DNA of 64,000 bases from Chrysemys picta bellii (lineage: Eukaryota > Chordata > Testudines > Emydidae), in the NCBI RefSeq assembly GCF_011386835.1, contig NC_088804.1, forward strand, positions 36,195,549-36,259,548, given 5' to 3'. A model generated the notes under the pieces. It was not told the DNA's origin and made no database searches. It worked only from the letters and a program-made list of their open reading frames with translations. Numbering within the stretch: the stretch's first letter is position 1; each line of letters starts with the position of its first letter. Positions 10,951 to 22,389 of this stretch are shown in pieces. The position numbers and the translations under genes were made by a program.

Positions 10951-12865
10951 GGTCACTTGTGGGAGTAGACATAGTAGCATATGTGCCTGTGTGTCTAATT
11001 AAAACAAGTTGAATTCGGAACGTCAAATACATACAGCAAACAGCTCGCCAGTGACCTACAGTTCAAAAGTAACTGGCAGAAATTTCTCAACAAATAACTT
11101 CAAACACTGATTTAATTGGGGAAAGCTGAGAGCAGTTCCCAAGCAATTAATGAACAGAGAAAAAAAGAGGTGAAATTTTCTATATACATTATTCATTACA
11201 AATTATTCTCACAGCTCTATACCTGGCCCAGTGTACTGGGTAGGCTGAGAGAACCTTCACTAAGTCTTCTCAAATCTGATGTGATGTAACACCTGCTCTG
11301 CTATTGACAATACAGTACATGCAAATGAAAATGGTGCAGTGCTAGTCAAGTTACTATATAAAATCCAACATAAGGAAACAAGGCAAAAGCACTTATCTTC
11401 CAGGAACAGAGAGTAATCTTTGAGGGAATTAGCTCAGGCCATTTCTGTCAGAGAGCACTGCTGCTGAGTTACACCAGTGGCAATAAGTCATTTTTTAATA
11501 GCTAGAGACCTACACTGTAATTCCGCACTAAAGTCTATGCTAAAATTTATTAAGGAAGTTTCAGTGAATTGGAGCTATATTTCTAGATGAGATCTAATCT
11601 CCATTAACTCTTAGGGGGTGCTGCTCTGGGGATGGCATTAATATTAAAAAGCCCGAAGCACTGGATATAATTGCTCTGTATGTTCACTGGGATGTTTACT
11701 GATGCTGTCTGATCCTGTGAGCAGCTGAGCACCCTCAACTCCAGCGGGAGTTGAGAGTACTTGAGAACTTCACTGGAAGTATTCAGCACCTTGGAAAGTC
11801 CATCTCAGGACCGCTGTTCATGATAGGGAGGAGGCAGTGCTCAGTTTTAAGGGATTTATTGAGTCTGCTGGACATAGACAGATCCTTGGCTTCTCTCTAG
11901 CTCCCAGACTTGCCTATTCTCACCAGATGGGGTCCCTCTATGTCCTGACGGGGCCTGCACAGTAGTGGCAGGGCCTGCTTCTGACTACATGACAGGCCAG
12001 ACATGATGGATGTTAGCATTACCAGCCACTGGCAAACAAAGCCAAGCTGCAAAATGTAAACAGCCTAGCCCACAATTTAAAATCCATTCTTTGTGCTTCC
12101 AACAATGCTTCCCCTCATACAGTCCTCTCTGATTTTAGTAATGCTATTCTGGCATTCTTACCTGACTCAGATGGCGGAAGACTGAGGACAACTGTATCCC
12201 AGAGTAGCAGATGGCAGTTAATGATGGAGATCAGACCGTGGGTTCAGGGTGAATAAAGTGTGATATTTTCTAACAGTGATTAATGGGAGGTAAAATGCAT
12301 CTAACTCAACAATTCTTGGAGGTGTTGCAAACTGAGGAGATGGAGTTTTAGCATGAAAAATGGCAGATGCCATTTCAAACAAATTAGACTATACTCACAA
12401 GACAGCAACAGCAGGAGTTCTAGCTGCATACAGGACAGCTGAGCTAGATTGGGGAAGTTCTAGTGTGCCCTATGGGCCTGACAAAGGGTTATTTTTTTCC
12501 TTTACCATTAGCTACGTAACTGGTCATCTGCATATGAAATCCCCATGTAGTTGCAGTAACTTTTTGCACAGTTTTAGACTGCCTAAATTTTTATCTCCAC
12601 AGTTGCTACACAGACCTGCATTTTCATCACCAGTGGCACCTAAGTAAGCCAGGCTCCCAGAGAAAACCCATAGTTCACCCTAAGCATTAGGTAAGCGTTG
12701 CAATGTACACAGCCCAGCATAGGAGAAGTGATGAGCCATGCATTCCAATGTCTTTATCCCCCACCCAGCTATCCCCCACTATTGTAAATATATGGTGAGA
12801 GTAGTGCTGAATGTATTATATGGGTAGATGCTACAGAGAACACTTGCTCTTCATTGAATATACAC
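10951..12865. other. No recognisable gene or repeat
   Basis: This is unique-looking sequence. No exon, RNA gene or assignable repeat was seen. Confidence 0.5.
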
Positions 12866-12999
12866 CAGTGGTGGGCAACCTGTGGCCCACGGGCCGCACA
12901 CAGCCCTTCAGGGTAATCTGCTGGCAGGCTGAGAGACAGTGTTTACATTGACCGTCCACAAGCACAGCTGCCCGCAGCTCCCAATGGCCACAGTTTGCT
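12866..12999. mobile_element. hAT-type element fragment, 3'-truncated
   Basis: It starts CAGTGGTGGGCAACCTGTGG, a typical hAT end of turtle non-autonomous families, then GGGTAATCTGCTGGC, CATTGACCGTCC and CGCAGCTCCCAATGGCC. The sequence leaves the family after about 13000, and no closing inverted repeat is found. Confidence 0.7.
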
Positions 13000-13829
13000 G
13001 AAGCAATCTCTCTCCTTTGTGGATCTAAATAATGGGTGCCCTGCTTCTATGTTTGGGAGTGGATCAAAATTAAAAGAGCATGCAAGTCCCACCATTATTA
13101 ACACAGCCAAACTAGACTCAGCCCATACAGTGAACCAGTCTCACTTGAGCAGAGCTGCATAGCAAAGAACTCAATACGTCAGCGTCAACACAGTAAAACT
13201 ATACATAAAAACCTCTGACATTTGAAGCTATTGACTTCGCAACATGCCTCAGGCCAGCTGTCTCATCATATCACCTCTCGCCAACAGGCCTTGCAACATA
13301 ACTTCCTATTGCTTCAATAGATGTTGTCTTCTTGGTGGAAAAGGACCAGAGCCTCTGACTCTGTTCTTTGCCAGATGGAAGGCTGATGTTTGACTCCTGG
13401 GCCAAGGTCATCAGACAGCGTTATATCTCTTCCCATCCAGAAGGGTATTCTGGGATAAAGGAAATTGCATTCTCCCCATGCTGCAGCAACAAGTAGCAAG
13501 TCAGTCCCTACTTCTGCAAACCTGGAGCTTTTAATCTCTTGTTTAACAGCCCTTTTCACTCTGGCACAAACAGCAATGGAGGTCTCGTGCACAAAGGACT
13601 AGCATATGGTAAACATTGGCCACCTCTCTATCTTTTAATTAACTAGTTGTCTCCAAATTTGAGGGCAAAACATCTCATTGCTAAGCACGTGCAATGGGAA
13701 TTTTTCACAGTAACAGCCACTGAGTGTATCGGACCTACAGGCTCAAATTCTCTACTGAGATCAATTTCCTTTGGGACCGGAAACTACAAATACCCTGCAA
13801 AGAATTCCCTGAGCACAGGAGATCTTTGT

Positions 13830-14110
13830 AAAGTTTTTAAAAAAAACTTGTTCCACATAATTACTGAATGCTTACGTAGGTTTCAGTAATTGAAATTGTT
13901 TGATGACAATATGAACATGATGGTTTTTCTGAAAATACATTTTTTGGTCAACAAAAATATTTGATAAAGATGTTGAACATGGTTTTGATGAAAGTTTTGA
14001 TTTAAAATGTCAGTAAACATGTTGCAGAAATTTTTACGAAAAAATAGGAAATGGGTCCATTTCAAAGTCTACAAAACAAAAGCCATTTTGAAATTTCCTG
14101 TGAAAGAGTT
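13830..14110. repeat. A/T-rich MITE-like block
   Basis: It is dominated by TTTGATGAC, AACATGATGGTTTTTCTG, TTTTTGGTCAACAAAAAT and GAAATTTCCTGTGAAAGAG. TTTTTGGTCAACAAAAAT is itself a short near-palindrome. It is similar in texture to 5060-5340. Boundaries and family are uncertain. Confidence 0.3.
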
Positions 14111-14274
14111 TTTCTGTTTTTCATCCAGCAGTATTGTTTATACCACCCTCCTTAACAGATTCAAGTTTGGTACATTTTACCATTCTATTACAATTATCCC
14201 TGATTTGGAGCATGTAGTGATGCAAAGGTTTCTTTCCCCCCTTACATGGTACCTTTGAGAACAAATCCCTAACT

Positions 14275-14335
14275 GGTATAAATTGTCTTAGCTCCATGGA
14301 AGGCAATGGAGCTATAATTTACCTCAGATGAAGGT
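14275..14335. repeat. Short imperfect hairpin repeat (TAGCTCCAT/ATGGAGCTA type)
   Basis: TATAAATTGTCTTAGCTCCA and TGGAGCTATAATTTACC form an imperfect inverted repeat around GGAAGGCAA. A diverged relative lies at 15538-15605 (GGTGTAAATTGGCATAGCTA). It is probably part of an old interspersed repeat. Confidence 0.45.
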
Positions 14336-14652
14336 CTTCCCTGAAGGACTTTCCTTTCTTCATCATTGAGACCTTCCTCTAATACAAATGTTTTTAGTTA
14401 TTTTTATTCCCATACTTTTCTTTTTCAAACATTATGAGCAATTTAGCTCACACCTCCCATGAGTGCCATTCCCTTCCCATTTTAACCACTCAGATTACTG
14501 ATGCAATTCTTTTTTATTAAATACAGCATTTTCTATATATTTACTTTGATACGCTTATCACATAGAACTGTTTCCGCCTTAACTTTAAAACAACCTCTTT
14601 ACATATGTACAAATGCTAAACCCATCAATGCAACAGCAATTTAAATCCAACT

Positions 14653-16176
14653 TTATTTTGTTGGAAAAAGCTTTTCAAAGTTCACATGCGAGCGCACGCC
14701 TGCATCCAACTCTTCTTCCTTATCTGATTCCTTTTTATCCTGGGAACCCTGGTCCTTATTAGTACTAGTATTTCTTTGTCCAGCTTTCTTTATTTTGGTT
14801 TTGTTAGTTACCAGTTTTAAACTATTGATTCAATTTCAGAGTTATCTTTTAGCAATTCCTGCAGTTTATCTTCATTCTTCATATTCAGACCCCTATCTTT
14901 AGGTTTCACCACCACCACACTTGTTTCAAATCTCCCACGTTGTAGGAATGTTCCTACAATAGCCAGGTTTCTGGAAAGCCTTCGAGACAAGAATTATGAG
15001 GACAACTATTGACATGCCAAAACCCTGCTGATAATGTTGCCTAATGACACAGGCACTGCACAGCGCATATTGAAGAAAAATGTAGACCATGTTTCAACAG
15101 TCTCTGTTTCCCCACAGGAACTGTTTCTCCATTTCATTCTCTTCTCATTCAAAATGAGTTGTACCAATTTCCTTAAAAGATTATCCACTCATTTTGCTGT
15201 CCTTTTTATTATAGCTTCTTTTGGCTGATAATAGGGGAGCCTTATTGTAAAGTCTTCTGGTCTTTGACCAGCATTTGGAGGACAGTATGTACTACAATAG
15301 TTTACTCATCTGTACTTTGAACATCTAGTATTTCTTTTAATAGCTGTTGGATAAATCCAATAGGAAACATTTTTTCAGAGGATTCAGATACTTGTTATTC
15401 CTCCCATCCTTGTCTTCAATGCCATCCAATTTTCACTGGATTTCTATAGCTTCCATAACTCTCACTCTTTTCTGTAAATCAGCGCAAACTCCCCAGTTTT
15501 AGCCTGCACTGGTCTCCATCCTGAAGACATTGGGCTCAGATCTTCAGCTGGTGTAAATTGGCATAGCTACATTGAAGTCACTGGCACTATGCTGATTTTT
15601 GCCAAATGAGCATCTGCCCTTCCAACTTCCAAGTTATTGCTGTTCTTTATGGCCAGAAGGTCAGTATTCATATCTGCGCCCGCTGCCAGACATTCTGCCA
15701 TTATCTCTCTGCTTTTATTGTAGGCTGATCTTTTTTTCCTCTCTCTCATGTCTGCTTGAGTGCCATGCTTTCAACTCTGCTGAAGGCATATTGAGGAGTC
15801 TCTCCTTTTTCTTGCTTAATATGGGGAGAAGCTTCCCAGATTGTGGTTCAATTAGAGGGGTAGCCATAAAAGACTTATTTTCTGTTCATATTTTTTTGAA
15901 AAGGAGGTAGATAAGGGGACCTGTGGAATGAGATTTCTTTCTTTATCCTCTCAGGGCAATTGGCTGGCACATTCATCTTTCATTAGCTATGTCATTTCCT
16001 AATTTAGTGTCCTGTTCTATGCAAGAGGTAATTAGAGTTGGTGGTTGTTGTTCTTGCAAATTGCATGGCAAAACCCAAATGGGAAGTTTCTCTTGTTTTC
16101 TTTGCTTAGAAAAGGGAGGAGGCATTTTACACTGCATACCTGACGGCTGCTCCTTTTGTGACTTTTTGGCCTTCAT
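14653..16176 (-). pseudogene. Probable L1/Tx1-like LINE ORF1 relic
   Basis: The minus strand is A-rich and shows a broken coding pattern in the order expected for an L1-type ORF1. It runs from an N-terminal frame starting at 16176 (MKAKKSQKEQPSG...) through LDGIEDKDGRNN at about 15425-15390, like the end of an L1 ORF1 coiled coil. RPEDFTIRLPYYQPKEAIIK at about 15270-15210 resembles the RRM/CTD stretch that precedes the AAREK-like segment. A lysine/glutamate-rich tail ends FEKLFPTK and a TAA at 14653. Several stops and frameshifts interrupt it. A short hairpin repeat sits inside at 15538-15605. L1 ORF1p is an RNA-binding trimer. I recognise the pattern, not the exact family; an unrelated retroelement is possible. 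Confidence 0.4.
15538..15605. repeat. Second copy of the TAGCTCCAT-type hairpin repeat
   Basis: TCAGCTGGTGTAAATTGGCA, then TAGCTACATTGAAGTC and CACTATGCTGATTTTTGCC, repeat the layout of 14275-14335. It lies inside the L1-like relic, which suggests a later insertion or a shared repeat mosaic. Confidence 0.4.
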
Positions 16177-16179
16177 CCC

Positions 16180-17095
16180 ACTTTACCCAATTCCATCCCT
16201 GCTATTATCTTGCTCTGCTCTCAGTGCATTTATCTCCGGAGACATATTTCGGTGACACAGCGTCTCCACTTCACAGGTCCACCTCAGATCAATCATGTCA
16301 CCACCAATACTGCTGAACTATCTGTCATCAAGGATCAGTTCTGCAGTTCATGAAAGGGTTTATTATTAGCGTGACAAAAATATTTCCTCAGTTAAGCCAG
16401 AAGCCTCATGCAAATGAGAGACCAGAGTTCAGGCAGTGCAGGTCTCTGATGTTCTTTGAAAGGCTATGTTTCAAAGATGTGCAATGTATTTCGAAAGCAA
16501 CTTTGGGGGCCAGGTGGGTGTTCCTCTAGACAGCCCACAGCAAAAGGATACCAACCTTGATGTCGTTAACTAGAAAAACAGAAACCATCAAACAAAGTAG
16601 GAAAATTATCCCCCTCAGAGTTAAAGCAAAAATCAATGAAAGTACACATAAGAATAAGTGGGTGATTTTTATATTTTTTTCTCTCCTCCTCCCAACTCCC
16701 AGGCTGTGCTTCCTGAAAGTCACCCACTTCTTTGTTTCATGGGGATTTCAGCCATAAGAACAAGTGGCCTTCGACTGATATATGCAGGACATATTGTAAA
16801 TTAAAGAGAGGTTAGAAGTGAAGTGTCTTGATTTGTATAGATGCTAAGCAACAAGTGTATGTTTTAGAAGGATGAGCCAATCTATTTGATCTGTAGTGAA
16901 AATCTGTTCAAATACCCAGTCTGGCTATTACTGCTGTTAATTTAATTCTAGCAAAAGAGATATAAGAAAACTCCATCCAGCAACCTAAGAGTTTAAAAGC
17001 CAGGAAGCATCTCATTGTGAATTCAGTTGAATGTCTTTATTTAAATTACAGTTGGAATATCTGTAAGAATAACATAGTACACGGCACTTACAGAA
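16180..17095. other. No recognisable gene or repeat
   Basis: No assignable feature is visible. Short open frames overlap on both strands, as expected by chance. Confidence 0.5.
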
Positions 17096-17099
17096 TGAT

Positions 17100-17275
17100 T
17101 TTCACCCATGGATCTTGAAGCGCTGTCCAAAGTGAAAATGCACTACCGGTTTACTGAAGAAACTGAAGTACAGAGAGTTAAGTGATGTAATTGAGGTAGC
17201 AGATGGTGGACTAGAACCTAGATTAGAACTGTCTAACCCCCAATTTGGTGTCCTATACAATGGGCCAGGCTCTTG
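17100..17275 (-). repeat. MIR/CORE-type SINE fragment (minus)
   Basis: Positions 17150-17230 read ACTGAAGAAACTGAAGTACA and AGAGTTAAGTGATGTAATTG, then GTGGACTAGAACCTAG. This is the reverse strand of the MIR core (gaaactgaggcacagagaggttaag ... gaacccag in consensus). It is strongly diverged. Confidence 0.6.
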
Positions 17276-17735
17276 GCAGCCATCTTATCACAAGGATATT
17301 ACAGGAGATCAGTAACAACAGATGATATGCAAGGTTTAAACCAAATATCTAATACTAACTATTAACATGTTTTCCTTTCAGTAGCTAAACTGTTATCGAA
17401 GCACATTGGAATCTGATGTGCAGGTTGTCACACAGTCAATTTTACAAATGAAATCAGTTTTCCTAGTAGCTACCAACAAGTGGAGGGCGTAACAATGCCA
17501 GCAAGGTGATTAAAACTTTTAAAAAACATACAACATCTCTCACGACTGGTGGGCTGATAACAAGGAAATCCCAGTACATTTTTCTCTGTGACAAAATGGA
17601 GCAGAACTTCTGTCTTCTGTTCCTAAAGGAATGGGGGGGGAAGAGAAATAAATAAATAAACCATGAGACACCCAAAGTCAAAAATAATGTAAAAACCAAG
17701 TTGATGAATAAAGTCGAGAGATCCACTTCTAGGTC

Positions 17736-17751
17736 TTTTTTTTTTTTTTTT
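17736..17751 (+). repeat. Poly-T run
   Basis: A run of about 16 T is followed by AAAC. It could be the reverse of an A-tail, but nothing beside it is recognisable as a retroposed gene. Confidence 0.9.
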
Positions 17752-17989
17752 AAACTTTGTTCTCAGTTACTTTGTTCTTCTTTAATTATAATCACTCTAA
17801 TCCTGGACATCTCTGTCTTTTCTGGTCCAGTCATTACTTAAATATTAACCATGAAAGGAGAGGTGGTAGTTGCTGCTGTGTCTTTCAAATGCTAATATCC
17901 AGAGAAGCAGAGAACCCGATGCCAGTCAAGCAACTGCTGTAACTGCAAGCCAAACATGGGATGCTTCAGTGGCATGGCAACACTTCAAA

Positions 17990-18215
17990 TAGTGGGAGTG
18001 CTGAAAACCAGCCCCTTTACCCCGTCTGCCCTCCCCCTCTGGAGCCAGAAGCTGGGAGCTGGGGATATTGGGGGCTGGTGGGCCGGGTTGTGGAGGGGCG
18101 AGCAGCTGAGACCCAGGTGTGGGGGGCCAGCAGCAGAGCCCCGGCTAAAGCCTGGGGTACTGCATCACCCCCCCCCCACACACACACACACACCTAGTTC
18201 CCGTGCCTATGGATG
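17990..18215. mobile_element. GC-rich interspersed repeat fragment with (C)n(CA)n
   Basis: The block GAGTGCTGAAAACCAGCCCC ... GCCTGGGGTACTGCATCACC and then TAGTTCCCGTGCCTATGG matches a turtle dispersed element I recall as having GGTGCTGCAGCACCCCC and AGTTCCxGxGCCTATGG at one end. A C run and a (CA)n run at 18168-18193 lie in it. Ends and duplication were not found. Confidence 0.4.
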
Positions 18216-21200
18216 CTTGTATTTCTACCTGTAGGAAGATTTGACTTCACAGAAAGAAGACTTCACTCTGGGAAATACCTCTGGAAGGGCGCAGGAAGTT
18301 TGACACTGAAACATGGATCCCCAGATCTGTATTTTTCAGAGGTACATTTTTCACACTGCTGGAGGATTATAAAACTAGGTGATATATAATCTACAACATA
18401 GGCAAAGTTAACATTGATCTTAGCCAGAGGTATGTCACATGAAAGATACAAATAGGTTCAGGAGAACTCTAGGGTTCAAGCACTGTCTGATACTGTCCAT
18501 ACCATGGCAAGAAAACTGCCTCTTTTATGATCAAAAGAACATATCTTATGGGCTCCACTATATAACAACAAAGTTACAGGTTACAACACAACACTATTGT
18601 GTTGTATTTGTGTGAAGGTTAGTATGGCAACAGGATAAAACAGTACAGGTCACAAATGGAATGTTGGCCATCTTGTATATTATTATATTCTTACTACAGG
18701 GAAGATCTGGGTCCACCATAGTGTGAAGACAGCTGCTCTAACATGGCCGAAAAGCTGTGCTAAGTTTGCCTCATCTGGAAATTGCTCTTTTGTTTCTCTT
18801 GTTACTGTCCCTGATTTAAGTTTGTGTTCTCAGCTATACTCTAATGGAAAATCATTAGATCCTAATTTGAACATGCAGATCTAGCAAATGCAGTAATTTA
18901 GGCCCAGATTATCTCGCATGAGTACTGTGTGCTTGTGACTTGGGCTTGCATACTTTCAATATACAGGCGCACAAACTGGACTCAAGTTACCTCTGCTTTC
19001 TTGATTCTTCCCACTTATTTTAAAAAAGACAAAATGAAATAATCCCTTCCTTTGCATTCTATACCAGGCCTTCAATGTCTGTACTCTGATTATTTTCCTA
19101 TTTTTGTCTTACAAACAGTTTCTCTTTTTAATCTTTCCAGTTTACTTTTAATACAGAAAAAGCTCATTGAAAGAGCAGCAGGAGTCTTTACAGTCGATTA
19201 TGTCAAGCCACTTAATAATGTGGTAATTGTTGTATCAGTTCAGACTCAACAAATTGTAGCGACTCTTTCATAAACATCCTGATCTTGATGTATCACTACA
19301 AACTTTGGGGACGATTCCAGTCTAAGAGTATTCAGATATTATGGTGTTGGAGGCCATAAAGGAATCTTCATATATAGAGTGATGTCACTGTTAGGAAATG
19401 TTTACTTACACTTAGCCTAAATTATTCTTTGCTTAATTTCCTCCCATTCCTCCAAATTATGTCCATTTCACTTCTTAGCCCACCCTGAATATATTTCACT
19501 TCCTCCTTGGCACTAACATCCTTGAAGACAATTATTCCTTTGTCATTGTTTAGTCGGACTAGCTGTACTAAGGGTGGATTTTCAAAAGCACCTAAATGAG
19601 TTAGGAGCACAAGTTCCATTAAAAGTAAATGGAATTTCTGTTCCTAAATCATTTAAAAAATTGCTCCCTTGACTCTTTTGATTATTTTCCATGATCAATT
19701 TCCTACCCCTTGTTCATTTTTGTTCCTCTCCACCAAATTCCACACTGCTTTGTTCACTTCTCCATGGGACTGAAGCATCCAGAAGTGTATGCAGTATACT
19801 AGGCTCCTTCTTCCCGCAGGGACTGTCACTTCCCTAAACATGATGTGATGCTTTTGCCTCCGGAGCTCATTTGAACATTGACCGTAAAGTTTCTTTGTAA
19901 TAAATAAATGCATCCGAGTGCCCAGTTGCTCCATTGCCTATTGAAAAAAGTATATATTTGAATGTAGAAAAGGATATCTATTCTCAAATATATTATTTTA
20001 GCTTTCTGTTAGTCATAAATATGCTGTTTTATTTAAAAGAAGGTGGTAGAAATGAATGACTTTCTTGGGCTCCTAATTGCCCCCGAGGGTAGCATCCTGC
20101 CTCCCAAACTCCTTTTAAATGCCCCTGACTTAATGGCAAGAACCATGATATTATTTTTGGCAATTGTGCACTAGGACATATCGCTTAAAAGAAACTAGTC
20201 CTCCTTGCAGTGTCAATGAACTGGTATTTGTCTACCAAAAACTCAGAGGCATCCAAAATAACGAAAAAGGCCCTGGGACTGGTACAGGATAACACACAGC
20301 TTGAACAATGAAACTAGACAAGGTATTTTGTACTCTCTTTCACTCTGTAGTGCTCATGTGTTAGCACAATGCTGTTGTCATTGAGTTCACAACATTTTAG
20401 GAGAAAGTTTAAATCCAAAAACATTGCTGTCTTTGTAAGAAAACGGTCAATCAATCAATCTTACAAGATCTCCTCAAACCATCATGTAAACTAAGCTGAT
20501 CAGGGCCGATGTAACTGAGAGAGGAATTTGACCCGGAGTGTTGTATTAAGCCAGCATATTTATTCATTCATTTTCAAACTATGGCAGGTTTTGTGATTTG
20601 TAAGCCTTTTGTACCCTATAAAGATGCAATTTAATGTGCCTGTGCAGTGTTTTACACTTAACTCATGCTGAGATAGCTCAGTGTAGCTAAACTGTTACAT
20701 AATCATTTTCAAAGTTCAAATTTTATTCCCTACCGGTGGCATTCGGCAAATGGTATTTTTATCCATGTTAATTCATGTAAAACACATTCTTTTCAACTGT
20801 TATTTTTACAAAAATCAAATTAATCTTTTTCTTTAAAAAAAATCAGACCCTTAGTACTAAAGTGTCAGATTTCATTGCAAGTTTTCATCACTTCATACAC
20901 CCAGGAGAAGCCAGTGAAATATAACTGAAAATAACTGAGATGTCAAATGTAATTTATGGAAGGGTGATAAGGAGGAAACTTTTAGGTTTTGGTACAGATT
21001 AATATGTTAATTACCACACACAGTGTGAGAAAAAGATTAAGTATCACCAAAGTCAATTTATTTTTTAACCAGCTTTATTCTTTACACTTCATAAATTAAC
21101 CAGCAGAATGCATAATGGAGAGGAATTCAGACACTGAGATTGCTAGAAATTATGCAAACCCCAACACGTACAAGGATGTAATACAGATAATGTCTTTGCT

Positions 21201-21562
21201 TTAAAATAAGCATTTCATCAAAGAGAGATATGCTTGCTCTGAAACACCTGTTTTCCTGAACTCTCTGGGAGTATCTGGAAAATATTTTGCCTCATTGACA
21301 GCACAAGACTAGATCAATATTTTAAAGTCTATTTCTGCCATCTATTAAGAGAGTCTGTTATTAACATAGTAAGTACCATAGCCTTAATGTCTTTTGAGAA
21401 AGGAAGCAACACCTACCACAAAAGCTCTGTCTACCACACCACACACCAAAATTGCTGAGATTAATAGTTCCACTTGTAAAATAACAAAAGCCTGAGGTTT
21501 AATAAAAAAAAAAAAGTACCTTTAAAGAAGGAGTGTGAATCCCATGTAATGATTAGGACATA
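18216..21562. other. No recognisable gene or repeat (3.3 kb)
   Basis: This is the longest quiet stretch. The sequence looks unique and AT-rich with ordinary stop density. Only a short (AATC)n stutter near 20448-20460 was noted. Confidence 0.5.
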
Positions 21563-21602
21563 AGAAATCCCCATTCCTTGGTGAATTTGTACCTATCTAC
21601 AG
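21563..21602 (+). repeat. 40-bp target duplication, left copy
   Basis: The 40 bases from AGAAATCCCCATTCC to ACCTATCTACAG are repeated exactly at 22150-22189. The repeat brackets the Penelope-like tail and its nested hAT, so it is best read as a long target-site duplication. Confidence 0.85.
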
Positions 21603-21711
21603 GTTTCAGAGTAGCAGCCGTGTTAGTCTGGATCCACAAAAAGAACAGGAGTACTTGTGGCACCTTAGAGACTAACAAATTTATTTGAGCATAAGCTTTC
21701 GTGGGCTACAC

Positions 21712-22041
21712 CAGGGGTCGGCAACGTTTGGCACGCAGTTCGCCAGGGTAAGCACCCTGGGCCAGGCCAGTTTATTTACCTGCTGACGCGGCAGGTTTGG
21801 CCGATCACGGCCCCCACTCGCCGCGGTTTGCCGTCCCGGGCCAATGGGGGCGGCGGGAAGCGGCGCGGGCGAGGGATGTGCTGGCCGCGGCTTCCCGCCA
21901 CCCCCATTGGCCCGGGACGGCGAACTGCGGCCAGTGGGGGCCGCGATTGGCTGAACCTGCCATGTCAGAGGTAAATAAACTGGCCCAGCCCGCCAGGGTA
22001 CTTACCCTGGCGAGCCATGTGCCAAACGTTGCCGACCCCTG
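21712..22041. mobile_element. Palindromic hAT-type element, copy 2, nested in Penelope-like tail
   Basis: The 330-bp foldback has ends CAGGGGTCGGCAACGTTTGG and CCAAACGTTGCCGACCCCTG, which are exact inverted complements over 20 bases. The 8-bp flanks are GGCTACAC (21704-21711) and GGCTACAG (22042-22049), a duplication with one mismatch. It sits at the centre of the Penelope-like inverted repeat. CpG is dense and largely intact. Confidence 0.9.
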
Positions 22042-22052
22042 GGCTACAGCAT

Positions 22053-22090
22053 CTGAAGAAGTGGGCTGTAGCCCACGAAAGCTTATGCTC
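22053..22090 (+). ncRNA. Hammerhead-ribozyme-like motif in Penelope-like tail
   Basis: The order is CTGAAGA, an extra A, the hairpin GTGGGC-TGTA-GCCCAC, GAAA, a two-base stem GC-TTAT-GC, then TC. This follows the hammerhead plan (CUGANGA, stem II, GAAA, short stem III, UH cleavage site). Hammerhead motifs are published for Penelope-like retroelements. Against it, one additional A lies between CTGANGA and stem II, and the bases flanking the motif do not form a clear stem I. It may be inactive or only similar. Confidence 0.35.
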
Positions 22091-22149
22091 AAATAACTTT
22101 GTTAGTCTCTAAGGTGCCACAAGTACTCCTGTTCTTTTTATCTATCTAC

Positions 22150-22189
22150 AGAAATCCCCATTCCTTGGTGAATTTGTACCTATCTACAG
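22150..22189 (+). repeat. 40-bp target duplication, right copy
   Basis: It is identical to 21563-21602 over all 40 bases. Confidence 0.85.
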
Positions 22190-22230
22190 ACTGAAAATGG
22201 AACCTTTTAAAAACTGTGAGTGAAATCTAA

Positions 22231-22382
22231 GCCTCATTGAAGTCAACTGGAGTTTGCCATTGACTTCAATGGAGACAGGATTTCATCTGCTATTTTGAAA
22301 AAGGGATAAGCGGCCTGATCCAAAGCCCAATGACATCAATGGGAATTTTTTTCATTGATTTCAGTAGGTTTTGGAATAGGCC
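22231..22382. repeat. Two copies of a GAAGTCAATGG/CCATTGACTTC hairpin module
   Basis: 22231-22280 reads CATTGAAGTCAACTGG ... CCATTGACTTCAATGG. 22310-22382 reads GATCCAAAGCCCAATGACAT ... TTTCAGTAGGTTTTGGA. The same module recurs at 23518-23588, 24207-24283, 25533-25600, about 32205-32280 and 49547-49612. It is probably part of an ancient amniote LINE or SINE. Confidence 0.55.
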
Positions 22383-22389
22383 TGTGCAT

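Larger units (their letters stand above)
21603..22149. mobile_element. Penelope-like element tail in inverted-repeat form, split by a hAT
   Basis: The left arm (21638-21711) reads AGAACAGGAGTACTTGTGGC ... GAGCATAAGCTTTCGTGGGC. The right arm (22068-22139) is its inverted copy. This CACGAAAGCTTATGCTC tail recurs at 38932-41566, where it is attached to a GIY-YIG coding end typical of Penelope-like retroelements, and at 60456-60583. Inverted terminal sequences and long, variable target duplications are known for that group, and the 40-bp duplication here fits. No coding part remains in this copy. The assignment is indirect, through the 41-kb copy. Confidence 0.65.

Noticed and set aside
12866..13020. 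Complete hAT element
   Set aside because: Only the left end and about 130 bp are recognisable. No right terminal inverted repeat or target duplication is present, so it is called a fragment only.
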